The notes below the pieces were generated by a model that worked only from the letters and a program-made list of their open reading frames with translations, ran no database searches and was not told the DNA's origin. Shown piece after piece: positions 11,530 through 23,712 of a DNA stretch of 64,000 nucleotides. Where the stretch lies: the NCBI GenBank assembly GCA_027924585.1, contig BSBM01000007.1:8814001-8878000 (forward strand). The letters are read 5' to 3'. Each line of letters begins with the position of its first letter. The first letter of the stretch is position 1. Both the position numbers and the translations under genes were made by a program. This stretch comes from Larix kaempferi. Its lineage: Eukaryota; Streptophyta; Pinopsida; Pinales; Pinaceae.

Positions 11530-14500
11530 CTAACATAGATCGAAGTTTAGAAACTTCGCTTCTGTAAGAGACTTGGTGAAGATGTCTGCAACTTGATCAT
11601 CTGTAGGGAAAACGAGCACTTCAAGAACACGATCATGAACAAGATTTCTGATGAAGTGCATATGTAGCTCAATGTGTTTGCTACGTTGATGTAGAACTGG
11701 ATCTTTGGCAAGATTGATGGCACTTTGATTGTCGCACCAAAGTGGAGTAGGCTGCTGCTGCTCGAATCCAAACTCTGAAAGGATATGTCGAAGCCATAAA
11801 GCTTCCTGACTGGCATTAACTGCTACTCGATATTCTGCCTCTGTTGAAGAAAGAGCAAGAGCTTGTTGTTTCTTACAAGCCCAAGTAATAGGTCGAGATC
11901 CCAGAATGAAAACAAAACCTGCAGTAGACTTTCGATAATCAGGATCGCCGGCGCAATCTGAATCCGTGAAACCAACCAACAAAGGTTTCACCCCTGTACT
12001 GTAATGAATCCCAAACTGAACTGTACCTCGAATATATCGAAGTATTCTTTTAGCTGCTTTCTAGTGATTTTCATGAGGTGTCTGCATATAACAGGAAACA
12101 CGACCAACGGCAAAGGAAAGGTCAGGACGAGAATGAGTCAAGTATAAGAGACTACCAACAAGCTGACGATATAAGGTGGCATCGACTTCAGGTGAAGTAC
12201 AAGTGGCAGAAAGTTTGACTCCAGACTGGAAGGGAGAAGCGGTTGATGTACAATCTTCCATATGAAAGCAACGAAGAAGGTCACAAGCATACTTAGAATG
12301 AGAAAGAAAGATTCCTTTCTTGGTTTGTAGGACTTGGAGACCAAGAAAATAATGCAAATGTCCTAAGTCTGACATTTCAAAATTTTGTTTAAGAATGGAT
12401 TTCACATGGGTTATAAGCTTAGAGTCACTACCAGTAATAATAAGGTCATTAACATATAGAACAAGTATGATGAGATGGTGTCCTACTTTTTTGGTATAGA
12501 CATTGGGGTCAGAATGGCATCTAGAAAAACCAGTGTCAAGGAGAAAGTTATCCATTTTGGCATACCAAGCTCTATGAGCTTGCTTAAGGCCATATAAGGA
12601 TTTCTTAAGGCGGCAGACAAGGCTAGAGTTATCTTGAACATATCTAGGAGGTTGTTCCATGTAAATTTTCTCCTGTAAATCACCATGTAAGAAGGCAGAC
12701 TTGGCATCCATTTGATGGACTTCCCAGTTATGTAAGGCTACAAGGGAAAGAACAAGGTGGATGGAGTTCATTTTTGCGACGGGAGCAAAGGTTTCATTGT
12801 AGTCAATCCCTTCAACTTGGAAAAAACCTTTGGCAACTAACCTTGCCTTAAGTCTTTCAACACTTCCATCTGATGCATACTTAGTTCTGTAGACCCATTT
12901 ACATCTGACAAGTTTTCTTCCTTTTGGAAGAGGTACAAGATCCCAAGTATCGTTTGCCATTAAGGAACGATATTCTTCATCCATGGCTGCATCCCAATCT
13001 GGATTCCCTGAAGCTTATGCAAAAGTTTCTGGATCATGATTCTCGGACACTTGAGCCAAAAGAGAAGAGGCTCGCTGAAACTGAGAATGTGTTCGACGTT
13101 GATCTCTAGGATCGCCGGCAAGATCACCAGCTGCTTCACTTGTTGAATGAACCTATTGAGGAAGCACTTGTGCTGGTGCAACTGGAGGAACATGAGCAAG
13201 TGGAGGTGGATTTTCATCCTCACTGTCAGTATCAAAAACTGGAGTTGGAAACCTGTCAAGGAAGTCGGAAGAAGAAGAAGAATGCACAAATGCCGAATCA
13301 GGCTCGCAGGCCACAGATGGCACAATCACCGAGTTAGGCTCACAGGCCAAGAGATTTTCATCAAATTTAACATCTCTTCTAATGATTATATCATGAGAAT
13401 GTGGTTGAACAAGTCTATAACCTTTTACATCTTTAGAATATCCAACAAATATGCACTTTTCACTTTTAGGCTACAATGCTTTCCATTTTTCATCCGGAAT
13501 GTGAGCCCATGCTTCACTACCAAACACACGGAAGTGACTTACATCAGGTTTAGTTTTACTCCATGCTTCTTCCGGTGTTATACCTTGTAATGCTTTAGTG
13601 GGGGTGCGATTTACTATGTAATTTGCACAATTAATGGCTTCAGCCCAAAATTGAAGACTTAGTCCCTTAGATTGGATCATACAATTAGCCATTTCTTTTA
13701 AAGTGCGGTTCTTCCGCTCAGCTACACCATTTTGTTGTGGTGTATATGGAACAGTGTGCTGTTGTTGGATGCCTTGTTCAGTGCAGAAAGTAGTGAACTT
13801 TTTGTTAACATATTCTCCTCCATTGTCAGATCTTAAATTAATAATTTGATGACCAGATTGTTTTTCAACAAGGGCCTTGTAGGCCAAGAACATGTTAAAT
13901 ACTTTGCTCTTAAGTTTTAGGAAATAAACCCAAGTGTGTCTGGTGTAATCATCAATGAAAGTTAAGAAATATTTGAAACCAAAAAAGAAAGCAGATGGAA
14001 GAGGACCACACAAGTCACTATGCAAAAGCTCTAAGGGAACCGAGGCGTGCCAAGAGGCATGTTTGTCAAAACTGGCCCGATGATGTTTTTCGAGTACACA
14101 ACCGGAACAAACACCATCTCTGCAAGATACCATCGGAAGACCTATCACCATATTTTCTTTACATAGTTGTTGCAATGAGCGATAATTTAAGTGACCAAAT
14201 CGCTCATGCCAAAGTTTGCTCAAGTTATCACTATGAGCAACAAAAACTGAAGGGAAAGGTGATGACCCAAAGTTGTTAAACTTGTACAACCTGGTAATAT
14301 CATCAACAATTCTGGTAGCTAGGACCTGTTGAGGATCTTTAAAATCCTTGATTACAACTTGGTGAGGTGTAAAGGTCACAGTTTTACCTTCACCAGAATG
14401 AGTGATCTGATAGACTGATAACAAATTGTAGAAAATTCTTGGAACACATAGTACATCACTAAAATGACCATTATCTACTGGAACTGTTCCAGCTCCTACA

Positions 14501-15576
14501 ACACTTAGAGATCTATCATCACCAACAAATATTTGTTTGGTGTTACATTCATGCATAGTAGAAAAGATGGCTTGATCCTTAGCCATATGATAAGATGCTC
14601 CAGAATCAATGAGCCATTCATTTGAAGTAGAAGAAGAAGATGCATTATAAGAATAACCAGAAGCACAAAGTGCATGTCCATGAGAGGCAGATTCTGAAGG
14701 CGAATCTAGGCTGATGTGGTGCTTCTTCATTGCTGCTTTCAAGGCTGCCATCTTCTTGAAACACTTAGATTCATCATGATTATCTTTCCCGCAATAGTTG
14801 CAATGACGCTCAGTCTTCTTGCATTTTGGCTTGGATCCTTTGTCATGTTTTAAATAAGGAGATGAATGAGAGGGTTTGGGACCCTTGTTTGACTTATTAT
14901 TGCAAAAATTTTGTTTCTTGGGAGGCTTGGACTTTTCTTTTTGTTAGTACAATAAGGCTTTCCTAGATGTATCTGCATTGTTGATTATTCCAAGATGAAT
15001 GAGTTTATCTTGTTCTCTAATCAAGGTATCACAAAAGGATTCAAGACTAGGCTCTTGATAGCTAGATGCATTCAAGGATGCTTTCATGGAGTAAAATGTA
15101 GATACAAAAACAGAATATGCAGGTCCAAGTTTGGAAAGAATATAATAAATGCATTGTTTGTCTTCCCTCTCAATCTTAAATTCTGCACATAAGAGTTTAA
15201 GAGTTTTGTACTTAGATAAATAATGTTGAATGCATGAAAAGTCACTTGGATTTAAAGAAATCAACTCATTTTCAAGTTGGTGACCTCGAATTTCATTGTG
15301 TTTACCAAACACAGATTCCAACTTGTCCCGAGCAGCATTAGGTTCGTCAATTCCAGATATGTGGAATCGCAAATCATTAGAGATTGACATCCCAATCAAT
15401 CCACGAGCTTCATCACATCTATTTGCCCATTTTATTTTCTTATCATCATCAGTGGGTTCTTTTTCTTTCCCTGAGGTAATTCTGAAAAGTCCCCTACTTC
15501 GTAGAACATCCTCCATACGAGATTTCCATGAGATATAGTTGGAACTGTTAAGTAGAATATCACAAGGGGCGGCCAT
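11530..15576 (-). pseudogene. gag-pol polyprotein of copia B, broken by stops
   Basis: Gag (15576-14944) starts MAAPCDILLNSSNYISWKSR, a UBN2-type copia gag. A zinc knuckle CNYCGKDNHDESKC follows at about 14770-14800. The next open segment (14751-13471) holds the protease motif WLIDSGASYHM, the integrase zinc region (LWHERFGHLN..CSGC) and the integrase core with HSDLCGP, FIDDYTR, RSDNGGEY and [11 protein letters not shown]. Reverse transcriptase (12984-12061) has AFLHGDLQEKIYMEQP, with LVLYVNDLIITGS at the catalytic site: YVND replaces the usual YVDD, so its second Asp is Asn. RNase H (11991-11530) has DSDCAGD and STEAEY. In-frame stops lie near 14944 (after gag), 13471 (CAG-type codon), 13153, 13015 and 12061 (a Trp codon); the sequence resumes in the same frame after each stop I checked. 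The polyprotein would assemble the particle, process itself, copy and integrate the element. Confidence 0.93.
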
Positions 15577-16686
15577 ATTTGTAAATTAATGGCTGCAAAA
15601 GAAGAAACCAATAGTCTGGATGTGAAGAGCTCGAAAAAATAGGCGGTTTAAAAAAAAAACGGCACTGAAAACTGACTCTGTATGATGAAGTTATGCTTGA
15701 ACAAAGAAACTATTGAAGATGTCCCCAATAGTGATGTGGCAGCTAGAGAATGTCCAGCAAAAAAAAGAACCCCCCTCTTCCCAAGATAAAGCTTTAAACA
15801 ATCATTTTACAAGAAATTTTCTTTAAGTGAACCACTTTTGTAAAATAAGTGACTTCACTTTTACAATGATATTACTTTTAAATAGTGCAACAATAAAAAA
15901 ACTTAAGTGACTCACTTGTATTTTTATTTTTTATTAGTTAAGTGAGATGCACTTTTACAATAAAGTAACTTGAAAATAGAAATTGCATGCAATTTTTCTT
16001 TTAAAAGTAACTTCCTAAGACTTGAACTCAAGACCTATTAAGGAATAAAACAACTTTGAACCAAGTGAGCTAGATTAAAAGGTATGTAAAATATGGGAAT
16101 GAGGAAGGGTTTTTTTTTTTTTTTAAATTCTTCTTGCTCGGTTTGCGTGCTCGAAACAAAAAAAAAATTCCACACTTGTGGACTTATATCTTGTTAGCTT
16201 GCCCGGAAAGTCTACGTTTTCTCTCTGTTTCTGATTTGCCGAGATCGCGCAAGGTGCACAGCAAAGAGCATACGCAGCCGAGAAAAACCCTTTCCCTTTC
16301 TGTTTCTGATTTGCCGAGATCGTTCAAGGTGCACGGCAAAGAGTATAGGCAGATGGGAAAGCAACAATCCGAACCCAAAAAAAAAATCTAACAGTAAAAA
16401 AATGATAAAATATGAGATTTTTTTCTTTTAAAACAGAAAAATAAAAAAAATGCGTCACTGTAACATTATACCTTCAAATCTGATGAAATATGCGTTTCTG
16501 GAGCAACCGGGAACCGTTTTCGATCAAACGAAAACTATTTTCCAATGAAAACGATGCTTTGGACGCAATGGAACACCTCCCACAGCCCAGAAATGCACAA
16601 AAATACTAGAACTAGAAACCCTTTCGAGTTTCGGCAACAACAGTTCAAGATCTAGATCATAACCAGAAGCGACACTTCATAAAATA
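15577..16686 (-). other. Long untranslated leader of copia B
   Basis: About 1.1 kb separates the primer site from gag, long for a copia leader. It is AT-rich and low-complexity, except for a 75-bp tandem duplication (ctgtttctgatttgccgaga starting at 16225 and 16300). I see no reading frame with family resemblance in it. Confidence 0.7.
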
Positions 16687-16696
16687 TCTGATACCA
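16687..16696 (-). other. Primer binding site of copia B (initiator Met-tRNA)
   Basis: The minus strand reads tggtatcaga directly inside the 5' LTR, matching the initiator Met-tRNA 3' end used by plant copia elements. Confidence 0.88.
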
Positions 16697-17154
16697 TGTT
16701 CAGGTACACAGGGTACTACCAAAAGACCGAACACCAAGAGAAACCACTTCACACAAACAGATAACAGATCAACACACCGATGTTTTGACGTGGTTTAAAC
16801 CCTCTTGAGGGAAACACTCCATGGCCCCGGCTAAATAGCTTCTACGAAACAATTTATTATGCAAAGAAAGAAAGTTACAAATGAGCTTCTCATAATCGAT
16901 CAACTAAACAATGACCCTCCATGCTCTTTAAATAGAGATCATGGACCAATCGGGTGTTAAGCCATGGATCAAGGTTAGGTTTGATCTAAGAGAAGTTGAG
17001 CCGTCGGATCACTCTATGTCGGGAACATATCGTGACCATCGGATTAAGTATTTACAAATGCATACTAATGCATACTAAAGAAACACACTATCCCTAATGG
17101 ATATATTACACAAGTTGATCTTAACTAACTCTTAAGTGTCTAAATATCCTAACA
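16697..17154 (-). repeat. 5' LTR of copia B
   Basis: 458 bp; the same repeat as 10968-11415 with about 20 substitutions and an extra 10 bp, from a direct duplication of atgcatacta near 17055-17080. Confidence 0.95.
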
Positions 17155-17521
17155 GGAGTCCATAATTCAGCATCAATGATTCATGAGTACCTTGGCCATA
17201 TGGGTAATTAATTTGTTCCATAGCTTTTTTCCAACCTTACATTATGGGTACTTGCCATTTCTTTAGGTTTATGGTTGGAGTGAGATTTGTACTCTATTTT
17301 ACTACGATTTTAATTAGGAGATAGAGATATACAGTTGAGAAGATTTCGTGACTTAATAGGATTTGTTCACTACTATTTTTGGTACTTTAGAAGTGTTTGA
17401 ACACCACCTATTTTTGGTTCTTTATAAGTGTTTTTACATTTCTACATGCATAACTATGCTTTTAGGGGTAGGTTTTTGTGGTCTAACAACAGATTTACAT
17501 GTTTCCTAAGGAAACAATCTG

Positions 17522-19025
17522 TCCTTAGGTGTAAATCTGTGTTTTGGATGCTTGCTTGGTGTGTTTTAATGCATATTACAAGTCTAATATTTCAAATTAC
17601 AATAAGCATTTATTGTTGTTTGGATGTTTTTTTTATCTTTAGCGTTCACACTTTGTATAAGGATTCCCCCATGTTGTTAGAAATCACTAACGCAAAGTAC
17701 AACAAGATAATATGAGGTGACAATGTACATTATCCAAATCTCTTGAAGCCCTTCTAGTTTCACTGATTTGGGTCAACTACATTGACATACCAAAACGGTA
17801 AATCCTCTGCTTAAGGGGCAAAGAGGTAGAATTTTGGTGGACCTAGTATCGAGGACCTAGGTTGTATGCCTTTTTTTTCATTCTATTGGTCATTATATTT
17901 CTAACAGTGGTTGGTTTTCACAAACCAGATTTCATATACAAAATTTATGGCACCAACAAGGTAATGGAAACTATGTCAACTCACCATAATTCTGATACAG
18001 ACTTCTACTTTTAGAAGCATTATAGAGTTTCCAAGAGGATTTCAAAACACTCGATCTAACCCCAATTCTTGCTAATAAAAAACCTAGCAAAAAAGGGAAA
18101 ACAATTCACTTTGACCATAATTTCGACATTAATGTTTTTACATTTCCTTAGGTGTAAATCTGTGTTTTGTCTACTTGCTTAGTGTGTTTTAATGCATATT
18201 ATAGGTCTGATATTTCAAATTACAATAAGCATTTATTGCATTTTGGCAATGTTTTTTTTATCTTTAGGGTTCACAATTTGCTTATAGGTTATCTAAGGAT
18301 TCCCACACGTGGTTACAAAGCATGAATAACCCAAAATACAACGAGATAATATGAGGTGAGAGTGTACATTCTCCAACTTCCATGAAGCCCTTCCAGTCTA
18401 ACCAATTTGGGTCAACTACATTGACAAACTAAAATGGTAATTCCTTTGTTTATGGGATAAAGACGTAGAATTTCAGCGGAGTTAGTATTGAGGACCTAGG
18501 TTGTATGCCTATTTTTGAATTCTATGAGTCAATAGCTTTCCAATAGTGGAATATTTTCACAAAACAAAGTTCATATACAAAATTTATGGCCCCGACAAGG
18601 TAATCGTCAAAATATTCGGTAGGTACAAGTTGCAATCATGTCATCTCACCATAATTCTGATATGGACTTCTACTTCTAAACGTATCATAGAGTTTCCAAG
18701 AGAATTTCAAAACTCTAAATCTAACCCTAACTGTAGCTATAAAAAACCTAGCAAAATAAGGGAAAACAATTCACTTTTCCATTAGGTGTTGGTCATCCAT
18801 AGTATGAGTAGAAGTGTGGAGGTTATACTAATATAGAAGAGAGACAAAAGCATATTGTAGAGAACTATAAAAGGCCATAGTGTCTCATCATGTCAACTCA
18901 CCATAATTAGAATATGACCTTCTACTTCTATAAGAATAATACAGGTTCTAAGAGGATTTTAGAACTCTAAACCTAACCCTATTTTTAGCTATCAAAAACC
19001 TAGCAGAAGGGAAAAAGGATTCACT
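17522..19025. repeat. 623-bp tandem duplication with a third partial copy
   Basis: The block beginning tccttaggtgtaaatctgtg at 17522 starts again at 18145, giving a 623-bp unit. The second copy runs to about 18785. The 3' part of the unit (ccataattctgatatgg.. to ..gggaaaacaattcac) appears a third time at about 18900-19025. Copies are diverged by substitutions and small indels. Small open frames in the copies are not conserved between them, so I regard the array as non-coding. Confidence 0.85.
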
Positions 19026-19353
19026 TATTTATCAGGTGTTGATTGTTCCATAGTTCCATAGATCCGCTTCCAATAACTTGTTGCAAGGGATAGCTGAAGT
19101 TTGTGACCTAAAATTCATAATTATGACTTCCAGTACTTATACAATGGATGAAATATGCCCAACATTTGAAAAGATGACCCCCTGAAATATGCCCAACGTT
19201 GTTTTAGGGTTTCCTATGCAGCTGCAAGGTGCCTAGAACTCAACAAAACCCTATAAATTTTGTTTCCATTTGAAATTGGTGCAAAATTATCTAAAACCAT
19301 CTAATAGTTAATTTGTATATCAAATAAAGTTGGCCTACAGTTGTGTTTCCAAC
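19026..19353. other. Spacer, nothing recognised
   Basis: AT-rich sequence with a short internal echo of gaaatatgcccaac near 19148 and 19186. No gene or element end recognised. Confidence 0.5.
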
Positions 19354-19424
19354 GGTCTTGAGTTTCATCTTGGCAATGGTGACCCACGCCAGTCGTCACT
19401 GTTGCCATGCTGAAACTCAAGACC
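19354..19424. ncRNA. Candidate short hairpin (microRNA-precursor-like)
   Basis: Two 30-base arms (19354-19383 and 19395-19424) flank an 11-base loop. The arms begin and end ggtcttgagtttca / tgaaactcaagacc. By hand, 26 of 30 positions form Watson-Crick pairs, two more would be G-U pairs in RNA, and two are mismatches. This duplex is long enough for a plant microRNA, but the loop is short and expression is unknown. It could also be the core of a small inverted-repeat element. Confidence 0.45.
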
Positions 19425-20976
19425 ACTCGCAACACTCCTCGGATTGAGTCACATTGTATTTAGTACTAGTAAATGACTGTTCTTTAAGTTCACAATTCTG
19501 CCCTGCATAATGAATGATGTAATTATATGTATTTTATGGTTTCTTGGAGGAAGAGGAGTTATAGGGCTCCAGGTCTTACTTATCTCTTAGGTGTGGGGTA
19601 CTATTCCATACTTAACATCCCTCTAGTTTGGGAAAAATTTCAACATTTGTTTTCACATGTGAATACTTTTATTGGTTATTATGTGGACATGGATGGTTGC
19701 TTCATTTTCCAAAGTGGACAATCATGATGGGTTCAAACCCCCTTTGAGGACCTTGCTTGTTGAACGAGTAATCTTGATGGAAGCCTTTGGAGGAGGCTAA
19801 TGTGGGCATCTTTTGGTTGCTTTGAGCACTTGGTGGGTTGAAATTCCATGAGTAAGGTATGGATTCACTCCTAAGGTACTAGCTCATAATTGAGAATATC
19901 AGTGGTTGGGATCAAAAGGACTACAAATCCATTCTTAATGTAAAGTCAAATAACCTTGTAGGTTGGATCCCCCATAATGTTTTTCTTTCATGGTGCCACC
20001 ATATGAGTTTTGAAAGTAATATTAATTGGCCCCATCCCATTATGAAATAGAACCATGTGAGATAGATCATATAACACTATTAGCATCATGTTATTCTCCA
20101 GTTGTGGTTGCTATTTTTTTATTAAGCTCATGAACATTTATATGCAGTTTATTGTTTCTACTATCACTGTGTTTTTGTGATGAATGATTGAAGAATGTTA
20201 TAAGTGTGCCTAAAGAATTATGAACATGGATATATTCAATTCCTTATATTTATTATCACTTTGTTTTATGTGATGAATTCATTTGCATGACTTGAGTATA
20301 TCTGAAGCTCTCCTTGAGGTCTCATGAATGAAATTGAGCACTTGTTGCATTCATTTAATTTGAAAGAGTAGTTATAGTTTGAAAGAACTCTCTTCTTCCT
20401 TTAGCTAGCATTTATTGAAAGGAAAGGATTATTTTATTCATATGCATTTGCATGGCTTGAGTCAGTCATCGCACCATGAGTTGCACTTCCATCGCCCAAT
20501 TGAGTAATACAACCATTAAATATTAACTCGTTAACTCAACACACTTTAACCTCACTTGAGGATAAAAAAAATTTGGTAGTTAGGTAGGACACCTAGGATA
20601 GGCATCCAAATAATTATCCCTTGGCATTTTCATCTGAGACATAGTTGTTGTCCTCTAGGGTACTAAAATCCTCTAGTATTTATTGACACGGTCATTGACC
20701 AGTTTGTGGAGAGGTCCTCCCATAGTTTCGGGGGTAATCCATGAGGATTGGTTCCGGATAGACTTTATGGAATACTACACTCCACTTAGATTCTAAGGCA
20801 TATCGATCCATTTTCTTCCTTGTATTTTCTGGCCACCATACTAGTGATACAAGGGTGATAAGGAAGAAGTGCCAATATCCTTCTCCGACGTGCCATGAAT
20901 GAGATAGCTTAGTAACTTTTTTTCTAGGGCTCTTTACCCTGGATCCCTTTCGGTAGAGGGATATCCTTCCATTATT
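19425..20976. other. Spacer left of copia C, nothing recognised
   Basis: AT-rich sequence without a supportable gene. Short plus-strand open frames (e.g. 19527-19727) have no recognisable domain. Confidence 0.5.
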
Positions 20977-20981
20977 GGTCT

Positions 20982-21579
20982 TGTTGATGTATATGTAACT
21001 TCAAAATGTATTTCATATATATATTTATCGTACCCTTATAAGATATGTGTTATTCCTCTATAAAGAAGTGTCGTCATTTGTATTGACAAGTGTCGCAAGT
21101 AGATTAACTTGTCGATGCGTTATTAGACTACTTGATGTGGGTGTCGGCCCGATATATATGTAACTGGGGTTATTAGGCTGAGTTAAACAAGTCGGTCCCA
21201 TAAGTAATTAGCTAGGTCAGGACAAGTATAAATAGAGAGTCAGGATTCTCTATTTTGATCATCTCAGAACTCACTCTTCTCTCACTCAGAAAGTGGCGCA
21301 CATTAGAGGAGGAGGATCATCTTCCTAGTAGGAGACTATGTATTGTATTTTGGTTGTACTTTGGTTGAGCCATTGCTCTATCTATCTCTGAGGAAGTTTT
21401 GGGGTTTTTCACCTTAGGGTTTTCCCCACGGAAAAATTTTTGTGTCCATTGTCTCCTGCTTTTGATTCTTGTGATGCTTGGCATGCTTGATATGATTGTT
21501 ATGCATTAATATATACTGTACATGTTATTCTCTCAGTAAAGATCCTATATCATATTGAATTAATGCTAAAAATATAACA
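20982..21579 (+). repeat. 5' LTR of copia C
   Basis: Begins tgttgatgtatatgtaactt and ends aaaaatataaca. It has a TATA box (tataaatag, 21227-21235) followed by a likely transcribed region with ctctcactcagaaagtgg. This is the promoter for the element's transcript. Confidence 0.95.
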
Positions 21580-21592
21580 TGGTATGAGAGCT
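21580..21592 (+). other. Primer binding site of copia C (initiator Met-tRNA)
   Basis: tggtatgagagct directly after the LTR; one base (C to G at position 7) off the usual tggtatcagagc. Confidence 0.85.
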
Positions 21593-22190
21593 AACCTGAG
21601 AAGAAGACATTGTGCAGTTGCGGAAGCTAGGGCTTCTTGTTTTTTGGGTTTCTCTCCACAGATTTTGGAAAAGTAATATGATGGATTGACTCTCCTTAGC
21701 AAGGTGAATCTATCTGTCCAATCAGAATTCAATTATGAGCACTTTCAGTTTTGGCCCTAAAAATTAGGGTTTCCTCAAAAATAGGAATTTCTGAACTCTG
21801 AAGACACAGCTAGAAGCTCCTTGGAAAATCAGAAGTTTGGAGCTTTGGTTCAAGATTTTTGGTTGTGTAGATCTCCAGGAAACTCAAACCCTAATCCGAC
21901 ACCAGATCCAGTTTTCAACAATCAAGTGGTAAGACCTAAATATTTTCTATTTCCATTTGAAGTACTCTTTAAAGATGTCTCACCACACCAAGCTTGACAA
22001 TAAGCTTAAAAGAGCTGATAAATTATGAGCATGGAAGTACAAGATTGGGTTAATCCTTGAAGAGAATGAGTTGGATACTTATATAAGTGAAGAGGTCCCT
22101 GTCCCAGAGGGAGAAGAGGCTAAGGCTCTTCACAAGAGGAATTTGGTTAAGGCAAAGAGGATCATTGTTGATTCTATCAAAGATCATCTC

Positions 22191-23712
22191 ATCCCTGTCA
22201 CGTACCCCATTTTGACCATCGTAATATTTTGGGTTGTAATGTAAATATTGTATGCATATTATGTATGATTCCTAGCGTGGAGTTCAAGGCCAAGGCCCCG
22301 CTAGTGAATGCTCATTCTTGAAGAGGAAGTTATTTGAAATTATGCTACCCATATGCTAGTGAACCATGGGAATTGTAAATATGCATCTTAATATAAATGC
22401 CCACATCTATCTATGCAATGCAACAAGAGATGGGGGCATGATATTGCAAGGAATTGGGAGGGAAATATTTAAACCCTTGAGCCGCAAAGTCAAGCCAAGT
22501 GTCAATGAAAGAACCCATCAACCATCAACTACCCATGTTGACTTTGGTGCCCAATCATTCATTTCTCCTAAGAGTTGATTGAAGTAGTTAATGCCTTGGG
22601 GATTGGGGAGGTATGGCTGTCCAAAATTCGAGTATGGGCAAGCCACCCTGATGGAAAATCGTGTTTCTCCATCTTGGGAAAGAAAACACCCACGAATTGC
22701 CTTCCCAAGCCATTATTCATGGTGAGACTTCATCCTCTCACGTTTGGAGAGCCTGTTGGGCGTCTTTAGAGCTGGCTGGGCGTTTTTGTTGAAGCTTGTT
22801 GGGCGTTTTTGGCTTGCTGGGCATTTTTATTGAAGCCTGCTGGGCGTTTTTGGCTTGCTGGGCGTTTTGTTGAAGCCTGTTGGGTGTTTTTGGCTTGCTG
22901 GGCGTTTTTGGCTTTAGTAGGAACTCGATTTTGTATTGCAGACCTATTGGATAGGAGAGAGCACGATTTGGGGGTTTGTAGAGTCCATTGCTGCTCGTTG
23001 AATGCCCATGGACATTTTCTGAAAATGAAATTTCCTTTCCAGGGTTGTTTTCCCATTTCTCATTTCGTTTTTGGGTTGCCCACGTTTTCCCTTCATACCC
23101 AACACTTGGGATTTTGCTGTTATGTGTATCCTTGCCAGTTTATGAGTTTTCTGTGTGTAGGAGATTGTTGGGGTTGAAATGGGTTTCCATTGTTTTGTCT
23201 TGAACTTGAGTGGAAGCATCCACAATTGAGGAGGGTTCGGTATTAGCCTGATAAACCCAACTATGGACTGGCTTGGCTTAGTTGAAATGATGTTTGGTTG
23301 TGTATAAGTTGGATGTCCCCTTTTTCCTTGTAGATATCATGCCTAGCTCAGGGGTGGCCTTCAGACGGACTCAGTATATGTTGTCAAAGAGCCTACGGTT
23401 GGGTGGAACGTTGCAGCGACATAGCTAGTTGTGTGGGACAATTGCACGACAAAGATAAGTGTTCTATGTCTTTGTATTTTACTCCTGAAATTTTTAATTT
23501 GAAGATTGTCTTGATATGTTGTATGCATATAAAATGTGTGTGGATGATTTGTTCATTTCCGTTGTGCACATTCAATTGAGTTGCATCTTCACATAATGGG
23601 TTTTTAATTGCGTGAATCAAATGAATGGGCTAAGTTTTTATGAAAAACCCCATAGATCGGCATCATGTTCCCTCCCTTGCCTTAGATGGATGGGTGGGTA
23701 TGTGACAATCCC
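22191..23712 (+). mobile_element. Solo Ty3/gypsy LTR inserted in copia C gag
   Basis: The LTR (22196-23707, 1512 bp) starts tgtcacgtacccc and ends gtatgtgaca, with inverted tips tgtcac/gtgaca. It is flanked by the 5-bp duplication atccc (22191-22195 and 23708-23712). Removing the LTR and one duplication restores the gag reading frame across the join exactly. It is homologous to the LTR at 54613-56076: both share a ttcaaggccaaggcc or ctcaaggccaaggcc block and a ctagtgaatg block near the 5' end. No internal gypsy sequence is present, so it is a solo LTR left by LTR-LTR recombination. Confidence 0.95.
22749..22915. repeat. GC-richer short tandem repeat inside the solo LTR
   Basis: Phrases of the type ttgctgggcgtttttgg and gttgaagcctgttgggcg alternate about seven times with a period in the low twenties of bases. 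The GCTGGGCG core stands out from the AT-rich surroundings. The open frames on both strands are products of the repeat. Confidence 0.75.

Larger units (their letters stand above)
10963..17159 (-). mobile_element. Ty1/copia LTR retrotransposon B, near full length
   Basis: A complete insertion: target duplication ggagt at 10963-10967 and 17155-17159, LTRs at 10968-11415 and 16697-17154, Met-tRNA primer site beside the right LTR and purine tract beside the left one. The minus-strand interior holds gag, protease, integrase, reverse transcriptase and RNase H in the copia order, interrupted by several stops. The LTRs differ at about 20 of 448 positions plus one 10-bp duplication, so about 4-5%. The gag and LTR are unlike those of A, C and F, so B is a separate copia lineage. 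Confidence 0.97.
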
